A stretch of 27,878 nucleotides of DNA from assembly GCA_030018055.1 (NCBI GenBank), contig JASEGN010000005.1, forward strand, positions 1 through 27,878. The letters are read 5' to 3'. Source of the stretch: Candidatus Aenigmatarchaeota archaeon. GTDB taxonomy: Archaea > Aenigmatarchaeota > Aenigmatarchaeia > CG10238-14 > SCSR01. The notes under the pieces were generated by a model that was not told the DNA's origin, made no database searches, and worked only from the letters and a program-made list of their open reading frames with translations. The translations under genes were made by a program, and so were the position numbers. This document shows, piece by piece, positions 14,749-23,302 of the stretch. Positions within the stretch are counted from its first letter, which is position 1, and each line of letters begins with the position of its first letter.

Positions 14749-15249
14749 ATGCCCGAAAAGGAAGAGAAAGAAGAATATGAATTAATTCCTATTTCACCGA
14801 TTAGGAAAATAGAAAAGAGATTAGAAGAGTTAGAAGCTACGAGAGCAGCTATAGATATTAAAGAGTTCTTCTCTCAAATAATTGACATAATAAAGATGAA
14901 TCAATCATTGGTTGAACAACTTATGAGGGCGAATGATGCGTTAAGAATAGAAATCTCAAGGTTACCAAGTAGAATAGAAGACCTTGTGAAAAGTTTAGAT
15001 GAGCTGGTTGGCTATATAAAATTGGGCGCTACTGAAGAAATTTCTCCAATACCGGCAACTCTTCCAGAAACATTTAAATCTTTAGATGAAAAAATAGGTC
15101 AATTAGTTGAAGGTAATAAAAAAATGATTGAAATGAATCAAGTAATTATTACTAGCTTAGAAGAGTTAGGCAAGAAATTGAGAAGACCAGTCCCACCTGC
15201 ATTACCACCTTTAAGAAGAGTTCCACCAACAGCACCACTCGAAAGATAA
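14749..15249 (+). CDS. Coiled-coil cytoplasmic protein at the head of the pilus operon
   Basis: This 166-aa protein has no signal peptide or transmembrane segment. It has an acidic start (PEKEEKEEYELIP) and helices with heptad-like spacing at about 18-90 and 105-145. The tail is Pro/Arg-rich (RRPVPPALPPLRRVPPTAP). No enzyme motif is present. It is the first gene of the locus encoding the secretion ATPase and platform proteins, so it may be a cytoplasmic scaffold or regulator of that machine, by analogy with the small ArlC/D/E proteins of archaella. That analogy is positional only; I do not recognise the family. Confidence 0.75.
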   Translation: MPEKEEKEEYELIPISPIRKIEKRLEELEATRAAIDIKEFFSQIIDIIKMNQSLVEQLMRANDALRIEISRLPSRIEDLVKSLDELVGYIKLGATEEISPIPATLPETFKSLDEKIGQLVEGNKKMIEMNQVIITSLEELGKKLRRPVPPALPPLRRVPPTAPLER

Positions 15250-15264
15250 TAAATTGATTAAGCT

Positions 15265-15906
15265 ATGAGCAGAGCGCAAGTAAATGTAATATCAATAACC
15301 CTGATTGTAATTTTATCAATAGTCCTTGTAGGCACAGGTTATCTTTGGATAAAACCATTAATTGAAAAAAAGCAAGATACTTTAAAGGTTGAAAAATTAT
15401 TGAGTGATTTTAGCCAAGAGAATCTAGATTCACTTCCAAGGAAAATAGAACATGTAGCTAAAACTCAAGCTGAAGTAAGTTTTACAATTAGTAGCGATGG
15501 TATATGGAGGCTTTATCCATCAAGCTATGTAGGATTAGAGAATAACTCAATTGAATTTTTTACTTTTTCTAAGGCTATAACAGGGAAAATAAGTGTTGGA
15601 ATGTGGAAATCTTTTGTAGAGGGAGTTACATGTCCGCCTTCTAAAGGCAGGATTGGTGAAATTCCATATGTAGTTTGTGTAAGAGCAGATACATTTGCAG
15701 ATGGCTATAACGTTACATACAAGATAATATTTAGGGAATTAGAAGGTGTAACTAGAGGAAGTAAGATAAATTTAGAGAAGTGGACTGCAATTTCTCCAGA
15801 AACTTCCACCTCCAGAGATATAAAAATTAAAAGAGGAGATATTTATTCTAGATTTCTGGACACTAAAACATTAATTATAACAGAAGTTAAATTTTCACTT
15901 GTATGA
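15265..15906 (+). CDS. Pilin-like protein 1
   Basis: 213 aa. The N-terminus MSRAQVNVISITLIVILSIV resembles an archaeal class III (prepilin) signal: a very short basic leader with Arg-Ala before Gln, then a hydrophobic helix that serves as both anchor and assembly domain. The ectodomain is beta-rich, contains two cysteines (EGVTCPPSK and PYVVCVRAD) and several N-glycosylation sequons (ENNSIE, YNVTYK). Its stop overlaps the next start (ATGA). It is probably a minor or structural pilin assembled by the ATPase and TadC proteins downstream. No homologue is recognised beyond the N-terminus. Confidence 0.72.
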   Translation: MSRAQVNVISITLIVILSIVLVGTGYLWIKPLIEKKQDTLKVEKLLSDFSQENLDSLPRKIEHVAKTQAEVSFTISSDGIWRLYPSSYVGLENNSIEFFTFSKAITGKISVGMWKSFVEGVTCPPSKGRIGEIPYVVCVRADTFADGYNVTYKIIFRELEGVTRGSKINLEKWTAISPETSTSRDIKIKRGDIYSRFLDTKTLIITEVKFSLV

Positions 15907-16328
15907 AAAAATCTCAAGCTCTGATAATTCAATTCATCCTATTTTTCTTGATAGGAATTGCCATTTTTGTTGCTGTAGGCAATCTTTTTAGACTCCAGCT
16001 AGACATTTTCACTAGTGATGTGTTGACTGAAAGTCTAGGATTAACAAATAGCTATGTAGGCTCAATTGTGATATATTCTACTATAGGTTGCAAGCAATGC
16101 GATTGGATAAATTTTACAGTAACTTTACCAGAAAAGATTACTCACCATTACTATAAGATAAATTTTGCCAATAAAGGAATAAATGTATCGGCCTTAGATA
16201 GACCAGAGTATTTTTTCTCGTCACCACACAATTTAAACTACACCATAAATTTGAGTGGAGAAGTCTTCTCTGCCCAACCCATATTTTTAACCTTCGACGG
16301 AACTAATTATAAATTAGAGGTGGGGTGA
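15903..16328 (+). CDS. Pilin-like protein 2
   Basis: 141 aa. A short basic N-terminus MKKSQALIIQFILFFLIGIA leads directly into a hydrophobic helix (about residues 6-27), a prepilin-like arrangement. The small ectodomain has a CKQC pair near residue 55 and several NxT/NxS sequons (NFTV, NVSA, NYTI, NLSG), suggesting an exported glycoprotein. The start overlaps the previous stop and the end overlaps the ATPase start, so all three are translationally coupled. Its length and context fit a minor pilin. Confidence 0.7.
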   Translation: MKKSQALIIQFILFFLIGIAIFVAVGNLFRLQLDIFTSDVLTESLGLTNSYVGSIVIYSTIGCKQCDWINFTVTLPEKITHHYYKINFANKGINVSALDRPEYFFSSPHNLNYTINLSGEVFSAQPIFLTFDGTNYKLEVG

Positions 16329-19300
16329 TGGTAAGAAAAATTTCTCAAAGGGCTGTATTCAAAGCTTTTGTAAAGGGGTATAGAGCAGCGATGAGAAAGA
16401 GGGTAAGAGAGGTTGAGATAATACCTGAAGTAGTGAGAGTTCCGGAGATAAGAAGAATCGAAGTAAAACCCAAAGTGAGAGTTCCGGAGATAAGAAGAAT
16501 TGAGCTTGAAGGTGTTGAAATCCCACCTTTTGTACTTCCTGCTGTTAAAGAAGCTGTTAAAATACCCGAGGTGGAGAGGGAAAGAATTTCAATGGTTTAT
16601 CCATTAATTCCAAGAAAGCCTGCTCCAAAGGACTTGGTTTTTGCTTATGCAAAAATATTCTGGAATTCAACTGAAAATAGATATATTTATCAAGTTGTTG
16701 AACCTGAGTTAGTTCCAAGACTTGCAGATATGCTTAAAAAAGTAAAAAGTTTGCTGGAACAAAAACTTGATGTTGACCTCTCAAAACTTACAAAAACTGA
16801 GGCAAAAGAATATCTGCGAAAGCGTATGGAAGAAGTTATAAGGTATTATGGTTTTAAACTTCACCCAATAGAAAGAGAAATTCTGCATTATTATGCTGAA
16901 AGGGATTTTATCGGACTTGGAAAAATCGAACCATTGATGAACGATGAGCAGATAGAAGATGTATCATGTGATGGCTTAGGAGCTCCTATCTTTGTGTTTC
17001 ATAGAAATCCTGTACTTGGTTCTGTTGTAACAAATTTAGTATATAAAGATGTGGATGAGTTAGATTCGTTTATTATTAAGCTTTCGCAACTTTGTGGTAA
17101 ATCTGTATCAGTAGCAGCACCAATTTTAAGTGGAACATTACCTGATGGTTCAAGGGTTCATGCAACCTTAGCTACAGATATAGCAAGGAAAGGAAGTAAC
17201 TACACTATCAGAAAGTTTACAGAGTTTCCATTAACTCCTGTACACCTGCTTACTTACGGTACCCTAGATATAAAAACTCTAGCATTTCTCTGGCTTTGTG
17301 TTGATTATGGCATGTCAATATTTGTATCGGGTGGGACTGCAACAGGTAAAACTTCTTTACTAAATGTACTATCAATGTTTATCAGACCAGAAAAGAAAAT
17401 CGTTTCGATAGAAGATAGCGTTACCGGAGATTGTAGAGTATTTATAAAAAAGAACGGAAGTTATGAATATAGAAAAGTTAGTAATCTCTTTGAAAAAGAA
17501 AAAACAGAATTGGTAATTGACGAATTTGGAAGGGAAACTTATAAACCGAAAAATCTCTTTACGCTCTCGCTAAGTGATAGTAACAAAATTGTATTTTCGC
17601 CTATTTCTAAGCTAATTCGACATAAAGTAAGGAAAAATCTCTACAAGATAACAACTAAAAGTGGTAGAATAATTAAAGTAACTGAGGATCATTCTGTTTT
17701 TACTTTAGATGAAAATGGTAAAATTTCTCCAATCAAAGCTAGTGAACTTACTGAGAATCAATTCTTGGCTACTCCAAGGATTTGGCCAACCCCTTCCAAA
17801 TCTATAAATTCAATAAATCTTTTAAACTATCTAAGCAAACTTAATGAATTTTACGTGAATGGGGAGCCCGTAGAAAGAGTGTTGGGGAAACTGAAGAAGA
17901 AATACATAGAGAAAATTGGTAAGAGCAAATATAGATATTGGTATAAGAATAAGATAATTCATTGTAGGGTTTTGAATGAGCTAATTAGTAAGATTAAGTT
18001 AAGGAAGCGCGATATCAAAAAAATAAAAATTAAACCATGTCATCCAAGTAAACATGCTTTACCAGTAACTCTTACGCTTGATAAAAATTTCTTAACTTTT
18101 GTGGGATTATGGTTGTCTGAAGGAAGTTATGATAAAAATTCTATTATAATCACCAATTCTGATAGAGAATGTAGATTGATTATAAGAAAGGCTAGCAAGA
18201 GATTTAATATAATTCCAAAAAGACATAGTGATGGAATTTCTATGATGATTAACTCTTCCTGCCTAAAAGCGATAATGACACGAGTTTTGGGATTAAAGGG
18301 GAATGCTTATACAAAAAAAATTCCAGCTTGGGTATTTACTCTTTCAAAAAGACAAATAGGTTATCTTCTTCGAGGATATTTTAGTGGAGATGGTCATGTT
18401 ACAAAAAATGAGATTGAAGTTAGCTCATGTTCAAAAGAATTAATAAAAGATTTACAAACACTTTTGCTATTTTTCGGGATAATCTCTAGAACCAGCTGGA
18501 GAAAAGAAAGAGATAATACTTATAAACTTAGAATAAGTGGTGTAAATAATGTATGGATATTTAAAAATAAAATTGATTTTCTACAAAAGGAAAAGAAAGA
18601 ACAAACATTTCTATTATCCTCTAGAAAGCCACATGAAATTTCGGACGTAATACCTCTGCCAAAACACTTTTATCGACCACTAAAATATACTTTTGTCGAT
18701 GAGATAGGCATAACTCGAACTTATAGTGGTTGGAAAAATTGGCATAGGCGATATACAGCTCAAGATTCAAATATAATGAGAAATACCATTCAGAAACTTG
18801 TTTCTAAGACACTTTTCAATGGTAATCCCATGTTACCTAACTTAGCATTTAGTGATATTTTTTGGGATAAAATAAAGAGTATCAAAAAGTTACCATTAAA
18901 AGAAAAATTTGTTTATGATATTTCCATACCAAAATTCGAAAATTTTGTTTGTAATAATTTTATTGTTCACAACACTGCCGAGCTAAGATTGCCACACCCA
19001 CATTGGGTTCCTCAAGTAGCGAGAGTTCCTATAGCTGTGGAGAAAGGCGAAGTCGATTTGTTTGCACTTCTTAAGGAAAGTTTGAGGCAAAGGCCAGATT
19101 ACATAGTTGTAGGTGAAGTTAGAGGACCTGAAGCTTTTGTACTATTCCAACAGATTGCGACCGGACACCCAAGTCTAGCTACAATACACGCAGAAGATAT
19201 GACAAAGCTTATTGATAGATTAATTACCCCACCAATCTCTTTACCACCATTACTTTTGGAAAATCTCAATCTAATAGTTTTTCTTCTTCAAACTAGGCAT

Positions 19301-19624
19301 AGGGACAGACAGGTTAGAAGAGCTGGTGAAATATTGGAAATTGTAGGATTTGACAGAGAAAAAAATATTCCAATTACGAATCTGTTATTTAAATGGAATC
19401 CGGTAACAGATGCTTTTGATGTTAAGGGTAGAAGTATTTTAATTAGAAAAATGGCAGAAGCTAGAGGAATAAAAGAAGAGGAAGTTGTGGAAGAGGTACA
19501 AAGAAGAATGCTCGTTTTAGGTTGGATGTTGGAGAAAAATCTTTTAGATTATAGGGATGTTTTTAAAATCATAAGCACATACTACACCCAACCAGAAAAG
19601 ATAATTTCTCTTGTTAAAGGGTGA
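16328..19624 (+). CDS. VirB11/TadA-type secretion ATPase containing an intein
   Basis: 1098 aa as encoded, preceded by GAGGTGGGG; the ATG overlaps the preceding stop (TGATG), and a GTG one codon upstream is less likely. Removing the 519-residue intein (residues 364-882) leaves a 579-residue ATPase. Its Walker A is GGTATGKTS at 335-343, the Asp box IED at 361-363 is rejoined to TAELRLPHPHW, the Walker B region is DYIVVGEVRG (Glu930), and the His box is TGHPSLATIHAE. It belongs to the GspE/PilB/ArlI/TadA family, hexameric cytoplasmic motors that drive assembly of archaeal type IV pilus-like filaments. The first 70 residues are basic and contain a duplicated VRVPEIRRIE. Two TadC-like platform proteins follow directly. 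Confidence 0.93.
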   Translation: MVRKISQRAVFKAFVKGYRAAMRKRVREVEIIPEVVRVPEIRRIEVKPKVRVPEIRRIELEGVEIPPFVLPAVKEAVKIPEVERERISMVYPLIPRKPAPKDLVFAYAKIFWNSTENRYIYQVVEPELVPRLADMLKKVKSLLEQKLDVDLSKLTKTEAKEYLRKRMEEVIRYYGFKLHPIEREILHYYAERDFIGLGKIEPLMNDEQIEDVSCDGLGAPIFVFHRNPVLGSVVTNLVYKDVDELDSFIIKLSQLCGKSVSVAAPILSGTLPDGSRVHATLATDIARKGSNYTIRKFTEFPLTPVHLLTYGTLDIKTLAFLWLCVDYGMSIFVSGGTATGKTSLLNVLSMFIRPEKKIVSIEDSVTGDCRVFIKKNGSYEYRKVSNLFEKEKTELVIDEFGRETYKPKNLFTLSLSDSNKIVFSPISKLIRHKVRKNLYKITTKSGRIIKVTEDHSVFTLDENGKISPIKASELTENQFLATPRIWPTPSKSINSINLLNYLSKLNEFYVNGEPVERVLGKLKKKYIEKIGKSKYRYWYKNKIIHCRVLNELISKIKLRKRDIKKIKIKPCHPSKHALPVTLTLDKNFLTFVGLWLSEGSYDKNSIIITNSDRECRLIIRKASKRFNIIPKRHSDGISMMINSSCLKAIMTRVLGLKGNAYTKKIPAWVFTLSKRQIGYLLRGYFSGDGHVTKNEIEVSSCSKELIKDLQTLLLFFGIISRTSWRKERDNTYKLRISGVNNVWIFKNKIDFLQKEKKEQTFLLSSRKPHEISDVIPLPKHFYRPLKYTFVDEIGITRTYSGWKNWHRRYTAQDSNIMRNTIQKLVSKTLFNGNPMLPNLAFSDIFWDKIKSIKKLPLKEKFVYDISIPKFENFVCNNFIVHNTAELRLPHPHWVPQVARVPIAVEKGEVDLFALLKESLRQRPDYIVVGEVRGPEAFVLFQQIATGHPSLATIHAEDMTKLIDRLITPPISLPPLLLENLNLIVFLLQTRHRDRQVRRAGEILEIVGFDREKNIPITNLLFKWNPVTDAFDVKGRSILIRKMAEARGIKEEEVVEEVQRRMLVLGWMLEKNLLDYRDVFKIISTYYTQPEKIISLVKG
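16433..16458 (+). repeat. 26-bp direct repeat, copy 1, in the ATPase gene
   Basis: Identical to 16475-16500; the offset of 42 bp keeps the reading frame. Both copies encode the same VRVPEIRRI segment in the basic N-terminal extension. Confidence 0.85.
16475..16500 (+). repeat. 26-bp direct repeat, copy 2, in the ATPase gene
   Basis: Perfect copy of 16433-16458. The lack of synonymous differences points to a recent duplication or gene conversion within the N-terminal extension. Confidence 0.85.
17417..18973 (+). other. Intein with LAGLIDADG homing endonuclease
   Basis: 519 codons inserted in the ATPase Asp box (IED|TAE). Block A starts with Ser1 (SVTGD), block B is IKVTEDHSVF (Thr and His of TxxH), and the two endonuclease blocks are FVGLWLSEGSYD and YLLRGYFSGDGHV, each with its acidic residue (Glu and Asp). 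The C-terminal blocks are FVYDISIPKFENF and FIVHN, ending in the required His-Asn before Thr+1. All splicing residues are present, so self-splicing should be active. The endonuclease also looks intact, so it could home into an intein-free allele. Confidence 0.94.
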
Positions 19625-19627
19625 TTC

Positions 19628-20497
19628 ATGGGTTTTTATACTAGATTCGGAATGAGAATTTTTGGGGAGCTTGCTGAAAAAATTACTTCATATTTTTCAG
19701 ATACCGCAGATGATCTTAGAAAGGCTGGATTCGAGTTATCGATTCAAGAATATCTTTCCATGGCAATCTTAACATCTTTTTTGGTTTTTATTTTTGAAAT
19801 GTTACCATTAACTTTTATAATAAGTGTGGTGACAAAGGGAGCTTCTTTATTTAGTTTTTTCTCAGCTTTTTTACTTAGTTGTCTTTTTTCTGCGTTAATT
19901 TTTTTGCTTTTTACTACCTATCCTAGAGCAGTGATAAGGGATAAATCTGCTGATATAGATCGTGCTCTACCCTTAACTACACTTCACCTTTTCACAATTG
20001 CTCAAACAAAGCTACCTTTAAGTAGAATTTTTAGAATATTTAGTAGGTTTGTGGGTGGAGAAACTAAGAAGGAAGTTGAAAGAATTATAACCGATATTGA
20101 GGTTTTTGGGTTTGATGTAAATACTGCTCTGGAAAGAGCCATAGATAGGTCACCTTCAAAGAATTTTAGAGAACTTCTCTGGGGAATACTCTCTACTAAT
20201 AAAGCTGGTGGTGATTTGGGTGTTTATCTAAAAGAAAAATCATCGACTTTTCTAGAAGATTATAGAAGAAAACTCTATGAATTCTCACATCAGCTGGCGA
20301 TTTATATTGAGATATACTTAGTTGCAATTATACTTGGGGCAATTTTCTTCACAATTCTAACTGCAATATTTGCTGGAATTGCTGGTGTTGCTTGGGATAT
20401 AATTTCAGTTCAATTCTTCCTAATAACATTCTTCACTCCTCTTGTAGCTGTATTTCTTATAATTTTCATAAAATCTGTATCACCAGGTGGTGAATGA
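19628..20497 (+). CDS. TadC-like type II/IV secretion platform protein (first copy)
   Basis: This 289-aa integral membrane protein has hydrophobic segments at about 42-64, 72-98, 224-254 and 262-284. A cytoplasmic T2SSF domain lies between (about 110-222), with ALPLTTLHLFTIAQTKLPLSRIFRIF and a TNKAGGDLGVYLKEKS motif typical of the family. It would form the inner-membrane platform turned by the ATPase encoded 3 bp upstream. It resembles the first half of the duplicated archaellum protein ArlJ; the second half is a separate gene directly downstream with an ATGA overlap. Confidence 0.9.
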   Translation: MGFYTRFGMRIFGELAEKITSYFSDTADDLRKAGFELSIQEYLSMAILTSFLVFIFEMLPLTFIISVVTKGASLFSFFSAFLLSCLFSALIFLLFTTYPRAVIRDKSADIDRALPLTTLHLFTIAQTKLPLSRIFRIFSRFVGGETKKEVERIITDIEVFGFDVNTALERAIDRSPSKNFRELLWGILSTNKAGGDLGVYLKEKSSTFLEDYRRKLYEFSHQLAIYIEIYLVAIILGAIFFTILTAIFAGIAGVAWDIISVQFFLITFFTPLVAVFLIIFIKSVSPGGE

Positions 20498-21402
20498 TTA
20501 AATTTGAAAATAAAGTTTTGGTCGGGAGTTTAGCAATTTCAATATTTCTGATTAGCCTTGGGCTCATTGATCCTGGTGTTTTATTTCTTGGAATAATTCT
20601 ATCGACATTCATCATTTTTACTCCTCAAATGTTTTTTAGGTATGAGAAATACAGGGTAGTAAAAGAAATGGAAACAAGATTTCCCGCTTTTCTTAGGGAT
20701 GTAATAGAGCATGTAAGGGCGGGTTCACCGGTCTATCGAGCAATAATAGCCTCTAGCAAAATAGATTATGGTGGGCTTTCAAAAGAAGTTAAAAGAATAT
20801 CAAATCAGCTAAGTTGGGGAATTCCGTTAGATAAAGTATTAGAGCAGTTTGCTAGAAGAACTGGGAGTAAAAAACTTCACATGGCAATTTATACTATCAG
20901 AGAATCGTTTTTGTCTGGTGGTGACATATCTTTAACTCTAGAAGCACTAGCAGATAGCTTAACTGCCATGGAAGAATCAGAGAAAGAAAGAAAAAGTTTG
21001 CTAAACCAATATGTTATTGTAATGTATGTCCTATCCTTAGTTTTTATTGGTGTAATTACTGCTTTGAATAGTTTTATGGTTCCGATTTTTAAAATGGGTG
21101 TCGTTGGTGCAGAACTTGCCCCACTTAGAGACCCGTGTGAAACTTGCCAACCAGGGGTTTCATGTGGTATTTGTAGCATGTACGAGAGTATTGCTAGTTC
21201 CTTTGGTATTAAACCTGGAATTAGTGCTTACTATGTTGCATTGTTTTTTCTCATGACCATGACACAAGCATTCTTTGCCGGATTAATTATTGGACAGATT
21301 AGTAGAGGCTCGGTTAGTGCTGGACTTATTCATAGTATAATATTAACATTGTTAGTTTTTGGTGCATTTGGTGTTTTAAGTTATTTGAGGTTGTTGGGTT
21401 GA
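20494..21402 (+). CDS. TadC-like platform protein (second copy) with a four-cysteine loop
   Basis: 302 aa. N-terminal hydrophobic segments span about 8-45. A T2SSF cytoplasmic domain (about 60-170) has RFPAFLRDVIEHVRAGSPVYRAI and SFLSGGDISLTLEALADS. Transmembrane segments follow at about 172-196, 244-268 and 279-298. Between the first two of these lies a loop (198-242) with Cys215, Cys218, Cys224 and Cys227 (CETC and CGIC), probably extracytoplasmic, which could form disulfides or bind a metal. It is expected to pair with the previous TadC-like protein. The cysteine loop is not a general feature of the family as far as I know. Confidence 0.9.
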   Translation: MIKFENKVLVGSLAISIFLISLGLIDPGVLFLGIILSTFIIFTPQMFFRYEKYRVVKEMETRFPAFLRDVIEHVRAGSPVYRAIIASSKIDYGGLSKEVKRISNQLSWGIPLDKVLEQFARRTGSKKLHMAIYTIRESFLSGGDISLTLEALADSLTAMEESEKERKSLLNQYVIVMYVLSLVFIGVITALNSFMVPIFKMGVVGAELAPLRDPCETCQPGVSCGICSMYESIASSFGIKPGISAYYVALFFLMTMTQAFFAGLIIGQISRGSVSAGLIHSIILTLLVFGAFGVLSYLRLLG

Positions 21403-21909
21403 ATGAAGGCTCAACTGAGCATGGATGTTATAATAGCAATGATTATTTTTGTAATTTTTGTCAGTTATCTCTTCTTCCAACTTTTAGCTTTAAGACCTAC
21501 GTATTTACAACAAATTAAGGTAGAAAGGGCAAGAGCTGAAGCTTATCAGATTTCTGAGATGTTAATAAATGACCCAGGTGAACCTATTAATTGGAATGCT
21601 AGTTATGTCCAGAGAATTGGTCTCTCAGATCAGAATTATAATCTTACTAACTTAATTTCCTGGTCCAAAGTTCAGAACCTTAGCTCTCTTTGTAACGTTA
21701 ATTACGAGTTAGTAAGGGGGAATATTAGCACGAGAGAATATCAATTTTCAATAGTTGTTGTTGATAGGGATGGTGGAGCGTCTGTTGTATGTTCTCCTCC
21801 TGTAGAAGTTATATGGATGGGAGTGATGAATTTTACTGTTAAAAGAATTGTTGGTATAACAACTCTAGGTGGCATACACTCTGGAGAGGTTGTTGTTAGG
21901 GTGTGGTAA
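21403..21909 (+). CDS. Pilin-like protein 3
   Basis: 168 aa. The N-terminus MKAQLSMDVIIAMIIFVIFV has the short basic leader and hydrophobic helix of an archaeal prepilin (Lys-Ala before Gln). The ectodomain includes two cysteines (SSLCNVNY and SVVCSPPV), several sequons and a C-terminal beta-rich part. It begins directly after the second TadC stop and is followed immediately by the next gene, so it is deep within the operon. It is probably a minor pilin or filament subunit; the ectodomain is not recognised. Confidence 0.72.
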   Translation: MKAQLSMDVIIAMIIFVIFVSYLFFQLLALRPTYLQQIKVERARAEAYQISEMLINDPGEPINWNASYVQRIGLSDQNYNLTNLISWSKVQNLSSLCNVNYELVRGNISTREYQFSIVVVDRDGGASVVCSPPVEVIWMGVMNFTVKRIVGITTLGGIHSGEVVVRVW

Positions 21910-23262
21910 ATGAAGGGATTTGTAACCATATTCGAGCTTGTACTTGTAATTTTAATTTTAATTGGAACTTTTGCTATTTTCTTTCCGAGAGTTGCTTATG
22001 AAACTAGATGGGAAGAAGCATTATTGCTATTGAAAGGGAGAGACGCAATTTTAACTGCTGATAGAATAGGTAAGCTTTATGAATACTCTTTCAATTTTTC
22101 AGCACTTTCAAACTTCTTAAATGAAAAAGCTTTTCCAGGAGAAGTTTTAATCTATTTACCAGCTATTGAAGGAACTATAAAGAGTACAATTCATGCTGCT
22201 TGTAATTGTACTGATGAAGAAAAAAAGATTATAACTGATTGGTTGAAAGGACCGAGAGGATTAGCACTTTTAAGAGTAAATGGAAGGGATGTGGACTTTG
22301 ATGTTTGCACAACACATTTAGAGGCATTGAATCCATGCTTAAGCAAAGATGCTGATGTACTAATAATTTGGGGTAGAAAAAATCTAGGTAGTAATCACTT
22401 GAATCTTTTGAAAGGACACCTCGAGAGAGGTAATGGAATTGTTGAAATTAGAGATTTCTATGGCTTAGAAGATATGGACATTGTTCAACAAGAAATTTTT
22501 GGTTTGAGTTGGACACCATTAACAGGAACTCCTAATTTTGATAAATTTCCGAGAAAACCTACGAGTGTTACTGATATAATCTATGGTCCATGGAAGTATT
22601 TTTACCATATTCCGATTAACCTAGAAAATACAACCTTTGAAAGTATTGCTGGTTGTACTTTTCAACCTTCAGCTAAGGGAAATTTTACTTTTAAACAAGT
22701 ACCCTACACTTTCTGGATATGTGATTCTACTTCCATTTGGTTGGATGAAAATAGAAATGGTGTGAGGGAAGTGGATGAGAGAATATATGTGGGGAACAAT
22801 TTTAGAATTGCAGGATATAATTTTTACTTAAGTTATATTAGAAATAATGTTGCGATAGGAATTTCTTTTAAACCTGAGTATAATTTTACTGATTCTGATT
22901 TTTTGAGAGTGGGTGTTGGAGGTATAGCCTATAATGTTCAACCAGGAGATGGTAATAAAAATAGAATACTTTTAAATGCAACTCCGGAAGGTTTTCCAGC
23001 TGTAATTTTAAATATAACCCCAATTTCAAGAGTTGCATGGGTAGCGAATTTTACGGAAGGTGGCACTGATGATGATGAAAGGCTTTTGTTTGTTTCACTT
23101 TTACTTTGGGTGTCTAATCAAGGAACGTTTTGGTTAAGAGATGGTGGAACAATACCGGAATATCTGAAAGTTGCTTATTCAACATCTTATGTAAATACGG
23201 TAAATATAGACATGTTTGAAGTTTATAAATTCAAACTCGGAGTAGGATACCCTTATCGATAG
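21910..23262 (+). CDS. Large pilin-like protein with possible GATase-like ectodomain
   Basis: 450 aa. The N-terminus MKGFVTIFELVLVILILIG closely resembles a type IV prepilin signal (Lys-Gly before Phe, with Glu at mature position 6). The large ectodomain contains a segment at about 125-201 (DADVLIIWGRKN, then LERGNGIVEIRDF) that looks like a Rossmann-type, class I glutamine amidotransferase-like or DUF4350-like fold without an obvious catalytic triad. Near residue 270 there is a Ca-site-like acidic loop, LDENRNGVREVDE. The size suggests a tip or adhesin pilin rather than the main subunit (inference). It is the last gene before a 40-bp gap carrying AT-rich promoter-like DNA. Confidence 0.72.
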   Translation: MKGFVTIFELVLVILILIGTFAIFFPRVAYETRWEEALLLLKGRDAILTADRIGKLYEYSFNFSALSNFLNEKAFPGEVLIYLPAIEGTIKSTIHAACNCTDEEKKIITDWLKGPRGLALLRVNGRDVDFDVCTTHLEALNPCLSKDADVLIIWGRKNLGSNHLNLLKGHLERGNGIVEIRDFYGLEDMDIVQQEIFGLSWTPLTGTPNFDKFPRKPTSVTDIIYGPWKYFYHIPINLENTTFESIAGCTFQPSAKGNFTFKQVPYTFWICDSTSIWLDENRNGVREVDERIYVGNNFRIAGYNFYLSYIRNNVAIGISFKPEYNFTDSDFLRVGVGGIAYNVQPGDGNKNRILLNATPEGFPAVILNITPISRVAWVANFTEGGTDDDERLLFVSLLLWVSNQGTFWLRDGGTIPEYLKVAYSTSYVNTVNIDMFEVYKFKLGVGYPYR

Positions 23263-23302
23263 TTTTTTATACTGACAAAAATAATTTTAATATGATGGTT
23301 TG

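Noticed and set aside
16325..16327. GTG as the start of the secretion ATPase
   Set aside because: The next codon is ATG at 16328 with GAGGTGGGG just upstream and a TGATG overlap; the GTG lies within that ribosome site.
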